Below are positions 54,534-64,000 of a stretch of 64,000 nt of DNA, one piece after another. Numbering within the stretch: the first letter of the stretch is position 1; every line of letters starts with the position of its first letter. Origin of the DNA: Stenopsyche tienmushanensis (lineage: Eukaryota > Arthropoda > Insecta > Trichoptera > Stenopsychidae); the NCBI GenBank assembly GCA_008973525.1, contig WACJ01000265.1, forward strand, positions 124,001-188,000. The letters run 5' to 3'. Both the position numbers and the translations under genes were made by a program. Below the pieces are notes generated by a model. That model was not told where the DNA came from. It was given only the letters and a program-made list of their open reading frames with translations, and made no database searches.

Positions 54534-55385
54534 CGAGTCATATCCCGAAAGTAAGTGTACTGTGACAATAACGGGCTATGTTTTTTTTTTGTTTTTTAAA
54601 GATTGCCCATACTGAGTGGTAGAAGGAGATCTCCTGGCAAAGTTAGCATAATAGGAATACGGTAGTACGTAAATTCACGTTGTAGTGTCCAGTTGCGTGA
54701 AAGATATCGGTAAGAAATCCCACCAAGTGCGAAAGGGTCAATAGCACCCGCGACTTGAATTGAAAGGTAAAGATTTTCTAAGCTCTATTGTGACTGGAGA
54801 TAAAAAGTGAGTGGCTCATTACACGTCTGAGTCAAAAAGACAGTCGTCACAGTATTTCATCTGCCAAAAAAATCAAAACCACAATTTTAAGCAAAACAAA
54901 TCATGATCTCAATGTTTTGGGACCGAAATCGCATCATTTTGGTTAAATTTCTGCCTCAGGGAGAGACCATCACCAACACCAATACAACAATATTGTGAGA
55001 TCCTACAAAAACTCAAAAGAAGCATTCGATCATCGACTTATTTGGTTGGGATGTTTTGAACCACCTCCCGTATTCCCCTGACTTGGCGCCTTCAAATTAT
55101 CATATTTTCCCTTCCCTAAAAGAACACACGGGTGGAATAAAAATTTTAACAGACGAGCAGATGCAGAAAGTGGTTCTGAAATGGAGGAAAGAGTTGACGG
55201 GAGAGTTCTTAGAGGAGGGCATAAAGAAGCTTGTGCCAAGACTCACCATATGCATTGAACGAGATAGCAATTATGTTGGAAAAATAGTTAACAAATGTAT
55301 CAACAATATTCTGTTTTTGTTTTTCAAATACACTTTTTCTAAAAAAATATAAAATTTAGTACACTTACTTTCCGGATATGCCTCG
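54534..55385 (+). mobile_element. mariner transposon with both ends, internally deleted
   Basis: Terminal repeats CGAGTCATATCCCGAAAGTA and, read inward from the right, CGAGGCATATCCGGAAAGTA agree at 26 of 28 positions through GTAAGTGTACT. TA stands at both flanks (54532-54533 and 55386-55387). Length is 852 bp. It is the longer relative of the 214-bp derivative at 776-989. A similar single terminus is at 19274. Confidence 0.9.
54785..55300 (+). pseudogene. mariner transposase pseudogene
   Basis: Text begins near 54787 with SIVTGDKK, stop, VAHYTSESKRQSSQ: the first-aspartate block TGDEKWVxHYxPExKRQS, with tryptophan turned into TGA. After frameshifts come ISMFWDRNRIILV and LPQGETITN (about 54915-54985). 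A deletion removes the second-aspartate block HDNARPH. The last open part (55056-55352) starts NHLPYSPDLAPSNYHIFPSL (third aspartate kept) and continues KEHTGGI and EEGIKKLVPRL, the usual C-terminal wording. One of three catalytic aspartates is missing; inactive. Confidence 0.88.
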
Positions 55386-55387
55386 TA

Positions 55388-57090
55388 TATATATTTTTGC
55401 CCTTTATTTCTCTACATTTTTACCAAAGTACCTGTAGGTACTTTTCTTGGTAGTTTATTCGCTTTATTCTGTTCTCCAAATTGGTTCCATGGATTCAAAG
55501 TTCTACCTATAACGCATTTCAATTCATAGCCGTATACTGTCCATTTAAAATTAATTCGTTTTCAAGAACTGCCTCAAAAGCATGAAACGACTAGCAATAC
55601 GGTAGCGTCATGCTTGTTTCTTTGATTTTAAATGTTTTTCAAACAAACAGCATGTCAAAATCAAATAAAACAATTTTAACTCTGCAAGAGTAGCGTATTT
55701 TGTGGAAGCCTGGAGTGGACAGATAAGCATAAAGTAACTTGAGTGACAAGCAAAGATCGCCAGCTTTCGATTCGTGCTGCCGCTCTCGTTCCATATTTTC
55801 GCTATCTCTGCATCTCTGTCGCACCACAAAAATATGACTATACATGTATGTAGGACATTAAGGATTCAAAACGAATTTTCTAGCCAACGCGCATTGTCCA
55901 CCAGCTACATTATGTATACTACAGCATCTTCCTATTTATTTGCCCAGAATGCCACGTACAACAAGCGACCTATAAAATTTTGTCTTTCAGCAAACAACCA
56001 CACACGTACTCGCTGCCCCGAGGCTTTCAAATTTAACCATCCCTGCGAAAATAAAATATTAGCATGAATAATACACGGGAGCTGGTTAAAACCTGTTAGC
56101 AGCGCACGTAATGAAATCAGTGAGTAAAAGCGTAAATAATAATGGGGTTAATTAACCGTGTGACACTTTAAAGCCTACGTAGAGGAACACTAATTGTTAC
56201 GTTGGACTCGTAGGGTCATATCAGGGTTGCTCGACGTTATCATCTCGTCGCCGAAACCAAAATTTACCTAAACATTTAATTTCTCGAGTGCCGGATCGCA
56301 CATATTTCGGTTAGATTTAAAGTACACGGCTCAAACGATTATGTGGACTGGAACGTTGCTGAAAGGATTAACCGGGTCAGAATTAACACCCGGTGAGGGC
56401 TAACAGGACGAGGGGTGGTTTAAAGAGGACTGTGTATTAACGTCGATACTGTTTATCCGTTTCGCGAGTCAAACATGATATGCTTTAATGAAGTCATGAA
56501 GTAAGCGGGCGCTCGACTGCGTCCGTATTGTAATCGATGCAATTATGAGCTTGCGCATTCGCCGATAGGTGTCACTCGCGACGCCCTCAACGCCGAAGAT
56601 AATAAACGCTCGCCCAGACGAAATGAGAAACAGCAGGGAAGATTAATATCATCCAATTAAGTACACGGTAACTTGGCCGTAGGATTGGAAGATCCGAAAG
56701 TTTGAAGTGCGGCGTACTTACCGCAACAGCAGTTGAAGGGGCTTTTTAAACAGGTTTCTCGGCAAATCAAATACGATTGCAGCTTTTGAGCAATTTCAAT
56801 TATGAGATTTTCAAGCTCTCTCCGAAATTAGATTACGGAAAATAAATCCGTGGAAAAAAGTTTCCTTCCATCAATTTTGCGGCATATTTTTAATCCACGA
56901 GAAAATTTTACACGAACACCAGCGCATGGCAAACAACCATTTTTGTTCGAGAATTGATTTAAAAATTAATGGAATCCAAACAATCCTAAAAATATACATT
57001 TTTATAATCGACGAAGTATGCTTGAACAATCCCAATGAAATATTGTAATTAATTTAATAAACAGCATAATATGCGTATTAGGGCATTCAA
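55388..57090. other. non-coding; unique CG-retaining island at 56080-56960
   Basis: 56080-56960 is single-copy in the window, keeps many CG dinucleotides and AATTA-type strings, and has no long frame. It resembles the 17.9-19.3 kb island in composition. No gene supported. Confidence 0.35.
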
Positions 57091-57095
57091 CATCT

Positions 57096-57532
57096 TGTAG
57101 CGTGGGCGATTTACCATCCCCACGTAGTAGCGCCATTAACAGCGACATCTTACATCTCTCTTCAGGTGCAATGTGTTATTTTAACAGCGCCATCTCTTGT
57201 GGCCCTGCGGAGACATTGCACCTGCATCGCTTCTTGCGCGTGCACCGTTGCCGGTTGGGTAGTGACGCGCAGGAGGCGGGAGTTGGGGGAAATGTCGGTT
57301 AGTCTTGGTTGCGGGAGGTCGTCCTTCCTGCAGCCAAATCTCTCTTTCTTTCTCGTGTGGAATAAATAGTTATTTAGATTAGAGAGTCTTTCTATATGAC
57401 GCCCGTCTATTCCCATCCATTTGTCTAGCAACATCACAGCCCGATGGAGAGAACGGACCCGTGCGTCAGCGCGGCCATACCGACGAGCACGTGGGGGCAG
57501 GGAGCCGCCCGGGGACTCTGCCCCGGGCGGGG
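57096..57532 (+). mobile_element. LTR, 3' end truncated
   Basis: Starts TGTAGCGTGGGCGATTTACC and is colinear with 51145-51570, including AATAAATAGTTAT and the GC-rich CCGGGGACTCTGCCCCG. Instead of the final AACGTTACA it runs directly into the pogo-like piece at 57533, so the end was lost or replaced. Confidence 0.82.
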
Positions 57533-57583
57533 CAGTCCGACACCGCCTTGCAAAACGTTTGTCGGATTATCGGGGGTCTGCTG
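57533..57583. mobile_element. 51-bp pogo/Tigger-like micro-element, copy 2
   Basis: Begins CAGTCCGACA and ends GGTCTGCTG, followed by TA. It shares AAACGTTTGTCGGATTA with 5333-5400. The left flank is LTR sequence (GG), not TA. Confidence 0.5.
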
Positions 57584-58194
57584 TATTATATATTACAATT
57601 GCAATATAGTGACATATGAAAGGGCGTAAGTTATCTATTGAGAGAGAAAATTAGATCTGAGCATAGAAGAGGTTAACAAAAGCAATGATACTATTTTTCT
57701 CGAAGAAGAAACTATCAGATTTTCCATCAACAATTTACGTGCAATTTTTCCGAATTTGACCACTTCGCCATTAATCCTTTCAGTGCGCGGCGTATCTTTA
57801 TTCATTTATTCATCAAATCTAAATTTGAATTTAGTAAGTGACTTGCCTTGAGTATCAAAAGATTTCGATTACACAACATCAAAGTAGAATTTATATTGGA
57901 TTCAGACTCGGATAAAGGAATAAATGAGGATGAATTCGAGATTCAACGCGAGATGCGCATTAAGCTGATTACATATCTTGACTTGAATTTGTACAACGTC
58001 GGCTAATTTAATATCAACGTTCATTATAAATTCTATAAGATTTGGGCTTTGATGACTCGAATATCTTTTAAACAATGACTTGTCTATCAATACTGTTAAT
58101 GAAATGTAACAAATATCACAGAGCACTGGTTGTAAATTTAAGACTAAAATAGCTGTATTTATTTGATATCGCATGAACCTCATTAAAGTATGGA
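57584..58194. other. non-coding, unassigned
   Basis: No gene supported. Confidence 0.25.
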
Positions 58195-58290
58195 TGAGAT
58201 TGTTGTGTTTGTGTAATATATAATAAAATAGGCGCGCTATATATGCATGTACAGTAGAGGCGACATGACGCATGCAATGGCGACATGGCG
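58195..58290 (+). repeat. short interspersed repeat, copy 4 of 4
   Basis: GTGTTTGTGTAATATATAAT, then AAATAGG, TATGCATGTACAGTAGAGGC and GACATGACGCATGC. The last part is duplicated in tandem (CAATGGCGACATGGCGCATG). Confidence 0.55.
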
Positions 58291-59354
58291 CATGCATCTA
58301 TCCACCATTATATATCAAATTACGTCGGATTACTTTTTTTTTGTAAATAATCGTCAGTTACATTATAAAATAAAATGCTTATGCAACATCTAAAAGGTTA
58401 GGTCTTCATCCGACGTGTTCTCCCAATCATCACTTGTCGATGTCAAACATTATCTTTCACAAATGAAACATAAATTGCAAAGATAAATGTGATAGGAAAT
58501 AGATGAAAAGTAAGCCATGAAATGCTCTGATGGCAATCTTAGACATGGCAAAGAAGACAAAGCATGTCACTATTCAAATAGAGCGATGTTATCACAGCAA
58601 TCCCGAGCTTCGCGGGAGAAGTTAAATTTGCAAACCGAGCAAATCGAAAGATCAATGAATAAACAATGCAATCCCACCCGAAAAAACGAACATTTATTTG
58701 CCATAATGATTTATTTATTCTTCGGATATTTATTGTCCCAGAGGCCTCGCTCAATACATCTACGTACGATAAAATTTGCAGAACACGAAAGAGCTCTTAA
58801 GCTTTTGACTCGCCACATCGACCGCCGCCCGAGCAGTGCTCAAGAAGGGCAATAAAATAAATACTCGTCGAGATTCTTGCATATTGTATGTCTTAAAAAA
58901 TATTCGATGGCAGGACATTGGCAAAGCGAAGGCTTCGATGGCACAGCAGATAGCAGCCGATAAATCGGCGGATTTAATAGGCGAGCTCCGCTTTTGTTCC
59001 GCCGACTGCGGAAAAAAGTGGGTCGTAACTCTCGGCCATGCTCGTATCTTAATCTCGAAGGAGGGAAAGGGTATTCATATTTTATAGGTCCTTGATTTTT
59101 CAACCCCATATTGATACATTTTTTATCCACTCGGGAATTCTCTTTATGTCCGTTTCACTTTGGCGCCCTTAAAGGATCGCTCTGGAGGTGTTCGCGAGGC
59201 TTGCGCGAGTGGTGATTCAATTACACTTACTATGAATTGTAATTTGGGATATTTTCAATTTCAAATATTCTTCCTTATTCGTAGGGAATTTCTACTTTAT
59301 TTCAATATGCTTAGTGGATATCAAAAATATGTAAAACGTGCGAGGGGAATACAG
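58291..59354. other. non-coding, unassigned
   Basis: A 112-codon plus-strand frame (58517-58855) with an opposing minus-strand frame and CG-richer sequence to about 59060. No domain recognised; not called as a gene. Confidence 0.3.
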
Positions 59355-59430
59355 ACCGGGCTCTCTTTCGATCTTGTTCCTTTAGATTACCATCTATTTA
59401 GATGAAGGTCTACAAAACTATGGTTCATGG
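59355..59430 (+). pseudogene. mariner transposase crumb
   Basis: Reads SFDLVPLDYHLFR then, after a stop and shift, LQNYGSW, matching the mariner third-aspartate region YSPDLAPSDYHLFRSLQN. Nothing else of the element is recognisable. Confidence 0.5.
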
Positions 59431-59799
59431 CCCAATTTATGATCCAATGCTTTCTTTTTGCAACGAAAGGTATCTTTTCTGAGAAAAATATTTTATTGAA
59501 AATCTACAAATTCTGCGAAAAACTGACCAATCACGATACAAAATTTGTGCGATTAACTTTTATCAGAATATTTTTTGCTTGATTTTGATATAAGCTGAAA
59601 TTGATAATATTTTCCAAAATATTATTAATTTATTATTATGCATATCTGCTCTTGAATGTTTAAATTTTATTACGAATTAAGGGTTTTCGATGTGCTGGAT
59701 TTCTATTACCTTCCATGTACAATATAACCAAGATAAGGTTATTGATATCAATTAAAATCAAATGATCTGCATTTATGTGTGAAGCAATCAGATTTTATA

Positions 59800-60330
59800 T
59801 TATTTGGCATCAAATATTATTTTGAAAATGTTTCGTCTGGATCTGATTTTGGGAACCAGGCAACTTGTTCCTGAAAATGGACGCTCAGCCTCCACACTCA
59901 TTGGAGGTATCTTCATCAGATATTTAAATGCTAGTTCGAATTGACGACCGCGTGAGCCTCCATTTTCATATAACACCATCAATGTGACTGATAAAATTCG
60001 TTTCTGCTGAGACACGGACTAAAACTTGCAAAATTCCCATTTCCCGACAAATTATTTATTTCCGTCGTTGCAGATTATTACTTATAAACTATGATACTTT
60101 GATGTGATTTGTAATTTGGGGGAATACAAAAATTCTGAACCACGTATCTATTATATTTCATATCGATAATCCCATTATTAGAGTTGAGGTGTAGTAAATA
60201 CATCACCGGTAGAGAAAGGTTAATATAACAATTTGAATAATATATATGTACTCTTTATATGTATATATTGATTAGATAGTTACTGCGCTTAGGCCTCACA
60301 TAAGCTCGCTAATTAGTAGTTACGCCACTG
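59800..60330 (-). mobile_element. short hAT derivative, copy 3 of 3
   Basis: The terminal repeat is at the right edge: minus strand CAGTGGCGTAACTACTAATT then AGCGAGCTTATGTGAGG, from 60330 inward. Past a non-coding block shared with the other copies, the minus strand at 60015-59800 encodes the best preserved dimerisation motif (FKYLMKIPPMSVEAERPFSG then TSCLVPKIRSRRN). The catalytic core is absent. The other terminal repeat was not found. Confidence 0.8.
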
Positions 60331-62440
60331 TTCACAAGCGTTTCTGTTCGATTTCTGTTACATAAAAAATTCAATCCCGAATTTTTCGGGATTACGTTTA
60401 CTAAAAAAGTCAGTGAAATTTTGGGTGTTTTTTCAAAATTTTGAAAAAAAAATTTATTATTATAAAATGAATACAAGGAATTGATTCAAACATTTTGACA
60501 CTGTTTTCGAGCCCAGTTTATGATAAGGGTGAAACGTGAAACTATTTGCCTGTCGAATAGCACATCAGACAATGTCGCTAAAACCATTAATAACATCCAC
60601 AGGGAAGTGTTAAATAGCAATAAATGTTAATGGATGTATACATTAAATAATAGAGATTCAGGGCATGTATTTGTAATGATAACCAACTGTATTGAGTATC
60701 AGATCCTTGACAAACCACCAATCTGCTTCTAGTGTTAATTTTATGTACGGAAAAATTCTACGACATCCTCTATAATTCTGGAATTTGGTATCTTTCGAAC
60801 TCTATTCTACTTTTTTAAATATAGATTAAATATATATATTCACATAGGCGATATTACGTATAATATAATAGTTGGAAATAATGGTGTTGCTCTATAAAAT
60901 AATAGTATCTATAAATATAGTCGCCTCGTAAAATAATATACTATTTCCTGGTGCTCCTAAAATTATGGATTTTGTCAATACTTTTTTGTTGAACCCAAAC
61001 CCTAGCAAACTCCCCTTTAAATATATTACATCCCAATCAATGCAGCAATATTCAAAATGCCATGGTCACATAGAATAATTGCCCCCTGTATCACAGGATA
61101 TTGACGCAACCCAGAGGTAACCCAAAGATCTCGCAGCGTTTAGATTGTATTCCAAAAATGTATTTTTTTTTCGGGATATAATCAAAATCGAAGTCATAAA
61201 TTCCAAATTTTAATCCGGCCCCCGCGAAAAAACGCTCCGCATCGGCATTATATTGTTCGTTGCTATCTTTCATTTTTTCGACAGCGGTCCCAAACGTTGA
61301 GCACCTGGGATCCATAACTGATGGCAGATTCGCTTATACTTTCATCTATCCACCACCCCCCAAACCCCACGGTGCCACCCTTAATATTTAAACTTTTATA
61401 TGAAAATACAAAAAGGAAGTTTTGTGAAAATTGCGAAAGTTAGCCGAGGTGTTAACAAATTTAAACGTTCATAACTTATTTAAGATTTAGGGTTGATTCC
61501 GTCGACCGTGCAAGAGGTATGATGGCGAATAAAAATTCGGAACATTGTACTTTATTCAAATATCATCTTTAGTATTCCCGGTGCGGAATAACAACGATCC
61601 CTCGTTGACCGCGGGTGTTTTAATGTACGCGTAGGAATTTAATCAAACGCGGTTAACGCCGACACAATAACATATTTAATTCATAAATTTATACTTGAGA
61701 CATTTACTGAGCAGGTAATTTCCTTTTGTCTTGAAACAGCCATATTATTTTGTATACGTAAAATGATTGTATGAGCATCCATTTAGTACCAATCAGAATG
61801 AATAAATTATACAACCTAAATAGAGGATTCCCGTATAAAAAAGCGTTTGAGGAATAAAAGAGCTCTAAAGGAAGTAAACACCCTGGAGAATGCTATTTAA
61901 ATACTTAATAAGAATCTATTATTGGATATAGGCGATCTCCATAGGAAGCTTTTCCAAAGAAAGAATCGTTAATGTGGTGGTTTCTATTGTCTTTTACATG
62001 CAAATGCATTGCATAAGTGACGATAAGATTAGTCAAATAAGATTTTTTTATTATAAAAATATTTGTAAATGTATAGCGAAATTATCATTATTTATAAATG
62101 ATATTTTAATACTTGTAGCAAATTCAGTCACCCATAAGAGGCCCTGCCCAACTTTATTAATCAATACAATATTTACATCTTCAGATTCAGGAAATCAGTA
62201 TAAACCTGAATAAATCCGTTGTGGATTGATTGATTGATTGAAGTATAGATTTAATAAAACTACTATTTAATGATCCAACAAAGTAGAAAACTAAATTCTA
62301 AAACGTTATATATTGGCATGCATCCGATGCAAAACACATTTTTTAAAATGAGTTCTCATGAAAGCGCAGACGACAAATCTGCTATTAATAATAGAATATT
62401 GAGGAATAATCTATAGATTTAATACTCTTAAATATCAAAC
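60331..62440. other. non-coding, unassigned
   Basis: AT-rich, no repeat copy found. A 74-codon minus-strand frame at 61315-61091 (MDPRCSTFGTAVEKMKDSNE and on) has plausible codon use but no known domain. It is left uncalled. Confidence 0.3.
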
Positions 62441-62444
62441 TATA

Positions 62445-62738
62445 GTGTGAGCAAAATGGCATCCCTATGCAATGGTGCAGTGTATCAATTTAACAGTGAC
62501 ACATTCTGTGGTGCTGCGGACACATTAAATCTGAAATAACGTGGAATAACTGAAATCTATCGCGTTTTAGGTCCTATAGAGACGCGCAAGAGGTGGAAGT
62601 CATCGGATAACCTTGGTTGTGGGAAGACGTCCTTCTTGCGACCAGATCTCTCTCCCTCTCTGATCGTACAAAGAAAACAGTTATGATGAGAGTATTTCTA
62701 TTCGCACCCGTCCACATCCATCCCACAGCTCGGCTCGC
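62445..62738 (+). mobile_element. LTR, diverged and partial
   Basis: Colinear with 57096-57420 but much altered: GCATCCC, TTTAACAGTGACA, TGTGGTGCTGCGGACACATT, GAGACGCGCAAGAGGTGGAA, GTTGTGGGAAGACGTCCTTC and the CTCTCTCCCTCT run. It ends near CCGTCCACATCCATCC and is followed by an A12 run. Confidence 0.7.
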
Positions 62739-62886
62739 CAAAAAAAAAAAAATTATCGTACCAAAAAATTTTGAATTTCTTATAAATATTAATATTTTCT
62801 TGACTTTTTAGTGACTTATGGCTTTTTAATGATACTTTTATAATAAGCATTTAAAAATAATGATAAAATCAACTCTCAATGATCAA

Positions 62887-63235
62887 CCCTTTGAGTAGTG
62901 AGTTAATTTTAAAACGACCTAAATCCATTTATAAAGCTTGTTTGTAAAACTTTTAAATAAATAAATCAACACTGAATACACACATAATATTTGTTTATCC
63001 GGAATCGATTCATTTAGATTACCATTATTGGTTGATAAATTTGGGTTATCGGTCTGTACGATCGTACGATGTACGCAAGATACTCTCTCTGTCTCTGTTT
63101 CTCTTCAAATTCAACGTGCAAGACACTCTCTCCGTCTTTGTTTCTCTTCGAACTCAAAGTTCATGAATGCTCTTTTTAAATCACTGGTATTCGATCGCAA
63201 ATACGCGACTGTACTCTTCGAAGGGTTAATCCTTT
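62887..63235 (+). mobile_element. 349-bp TTAA-flanked element, best-bounded copy
   Basis: Left end CCCTTTGAGTAGTGAGTTAA after TCAA (62883-62886, degenerate TTAA). The right end read inward is CCCTTCGAAGAGTACAGTCG before TTAA (63236-63239). Ends share CCCTT-GA. Internal landmarks shared with 29452-29843 and 47959-48270 include GATAAATTTGGGTTA and GATGTACGCAAGATACTCTC. No coding capacity. Confidence 0.65.
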
Positions 63236-63239
63236 CATA

Positions 63240-64000
63240 TCTAATACTTTCAAATTAAATAATTTTATCCTATCCATTTGAGATAATGGGAAACTACCAC
63301 ATTTATCGAAAAAATATTTATACTTCGTCTATTCGTCTTAATGGAATTATTTAAGCATATTTTTCATATTAACAGAAGGTCATCGATTTTGAAGAAATTT
63401 ATATTTATATATATATAGAATTTGATCATGTTCTGGATGAATTTGATTTCATTCAGCATTTCGCTGCTGTCAGAAATCAACCCTTGCCGTCCGTACCCCG
63501 GACATATGCAGACCCCTGTATAATATGTAATCCTAGAACTATCCAGTTCCGTAATTAAGATGAACAGATCAATTAAGGAGTGATACGGAAGCACTGGATG
63601 GAGAACGTGCGGAGATAAACGATGAAGAGGATCGTCCCGAGAAAAGATCGAAATAAAGATGTATTACACTAATCCGAATCCGTCTTCCTACACTATTAAT
63701 CACCCTCGTATATCGATGTAGGGCTGCGTGACCGGAATCGGTTAATTTTTGACCCGAGCTGGATCAGGTCAGTAATGTGTCAAGGATTATTGATTATCCG
63801 GTACACGCAATTTGTCGGTTTTGAGCCGAACGAGGTGAGAATTGCAATTTTAATAGGCGAATGCATCTGAATGATGTCAAAACGGCACGCGAATGCCATT
63901 ATTTATCCCGTTTTGTTCGCAAATTCACAGTTTTGGACCTGTGGATGATTTCAATTTTAGCAATGAAAAGGCCGACATGTGGGTTTAAGCGTTATCTAAA
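63240..64000. other. non-coding; CG-richer after 63470
   Basis: No gene supported. From about 63470 to the end the sequence is CG-richer and single-copy in the window. Confidence 0.3.

Noticed and set aside
58517..58855. 112-codon plus-strand frame as a gene
   Set aside because: Opposing frame on the other strand and no recognisable motif.
61091..61315. 74-codon minus-strand frame as an exon
   Set aside because: Codon use looks plausible but there is no motif, no splice evidence and no neighbour exon.

Overview
The window looks like AT-rich intergenic or intronic DNA from an arthropod, most likely an insect. It is packed with decayed eukaryotic transposons: mariner, two kinds of hAT, TTAA-targeting (piggyBac-like) mini-elements, an R1-like LINE, other LINE pieces, a Mutator-like relic and GC-rich LTRs. 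There are no bacterial operons, ribosome binding sites or long intact reading frames. I could not support a single intact host gene, exon, tRNA or rRNA. The longest open frame is 170 codons and resembles nothing I know. Species cannot be told from the sequence. Family assignments rest on motifs read by eye and on comparing copies inside the window; no database search was run.

Layout. 0.8-1.4 kb: a 214-bp mariner deletion derivative next to a minus-strand transposase-like relic. 3.8-4.9 kb: an 81-bp TTAA-flanked palindrome and a 955-bp mariner with perfect ends but a dead transposase. 5.3-7.2 kb: a 68-bp pogo/Tigger-like micro-element, two abutting perfect hairpins and a 315-bp TTAA-flanked element. 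7.7-8.2 kb: first of three copies of a short hAT derivative. 10.7-15.0 kb: mariner relic, hAT piece, LTR fragment, R1-like reverse transcriptase, second hAT piece, LTR fragment. 16.4-17.0 kb: a 608-bp TTAA-flanked element. 17.9-19.3 kb: unique, CpG-retaining DNA. 22.6-23.9 kb: a transposase relic carrying a fold-back inside its catalytic motif, then a 71-bp TTAA element. 26-30 kb: interspersed repeats and a (TA)17 microsatellite. 32.5-34.7 kb: a 2,148-bp hAT with an exact 8-bp target duplication, hosting a LINE fragment, a second 71-bp TTAA element and an internal tandem duplication. 38.9-42 kb: mariner and LINE relics and hAT copy 2. 43-48.3 kb: LTR, 349-bp-class repeats, Mutator-like and hAT relics, mariner. 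49.3-51.6 kb: mariner, a tandem repeat, the most complete LTR. 54.5-55.4 kb: a mariner with both ends. 57-63 kb: LTR, pogo-like piece, hAT copy 3, another LTR and the best-bounded 349-bp TTAA element.

How it works together. None of these elements looks able to make active transposase. The informative part is the layering: insertions inside insertions, precise target-site duplications, and several non-autonomous families (71-bp, 81-bp, 315-bp, 349-bp and 608-bp) that all sit in TTAA but have different ends. Between the repeats are islands that keep CG dinucleotides (17.9-19.3, 37.3-37.9, 44.6-45.1, 56.1-56.9 kb). These may be conserved or regulatory host DNA.
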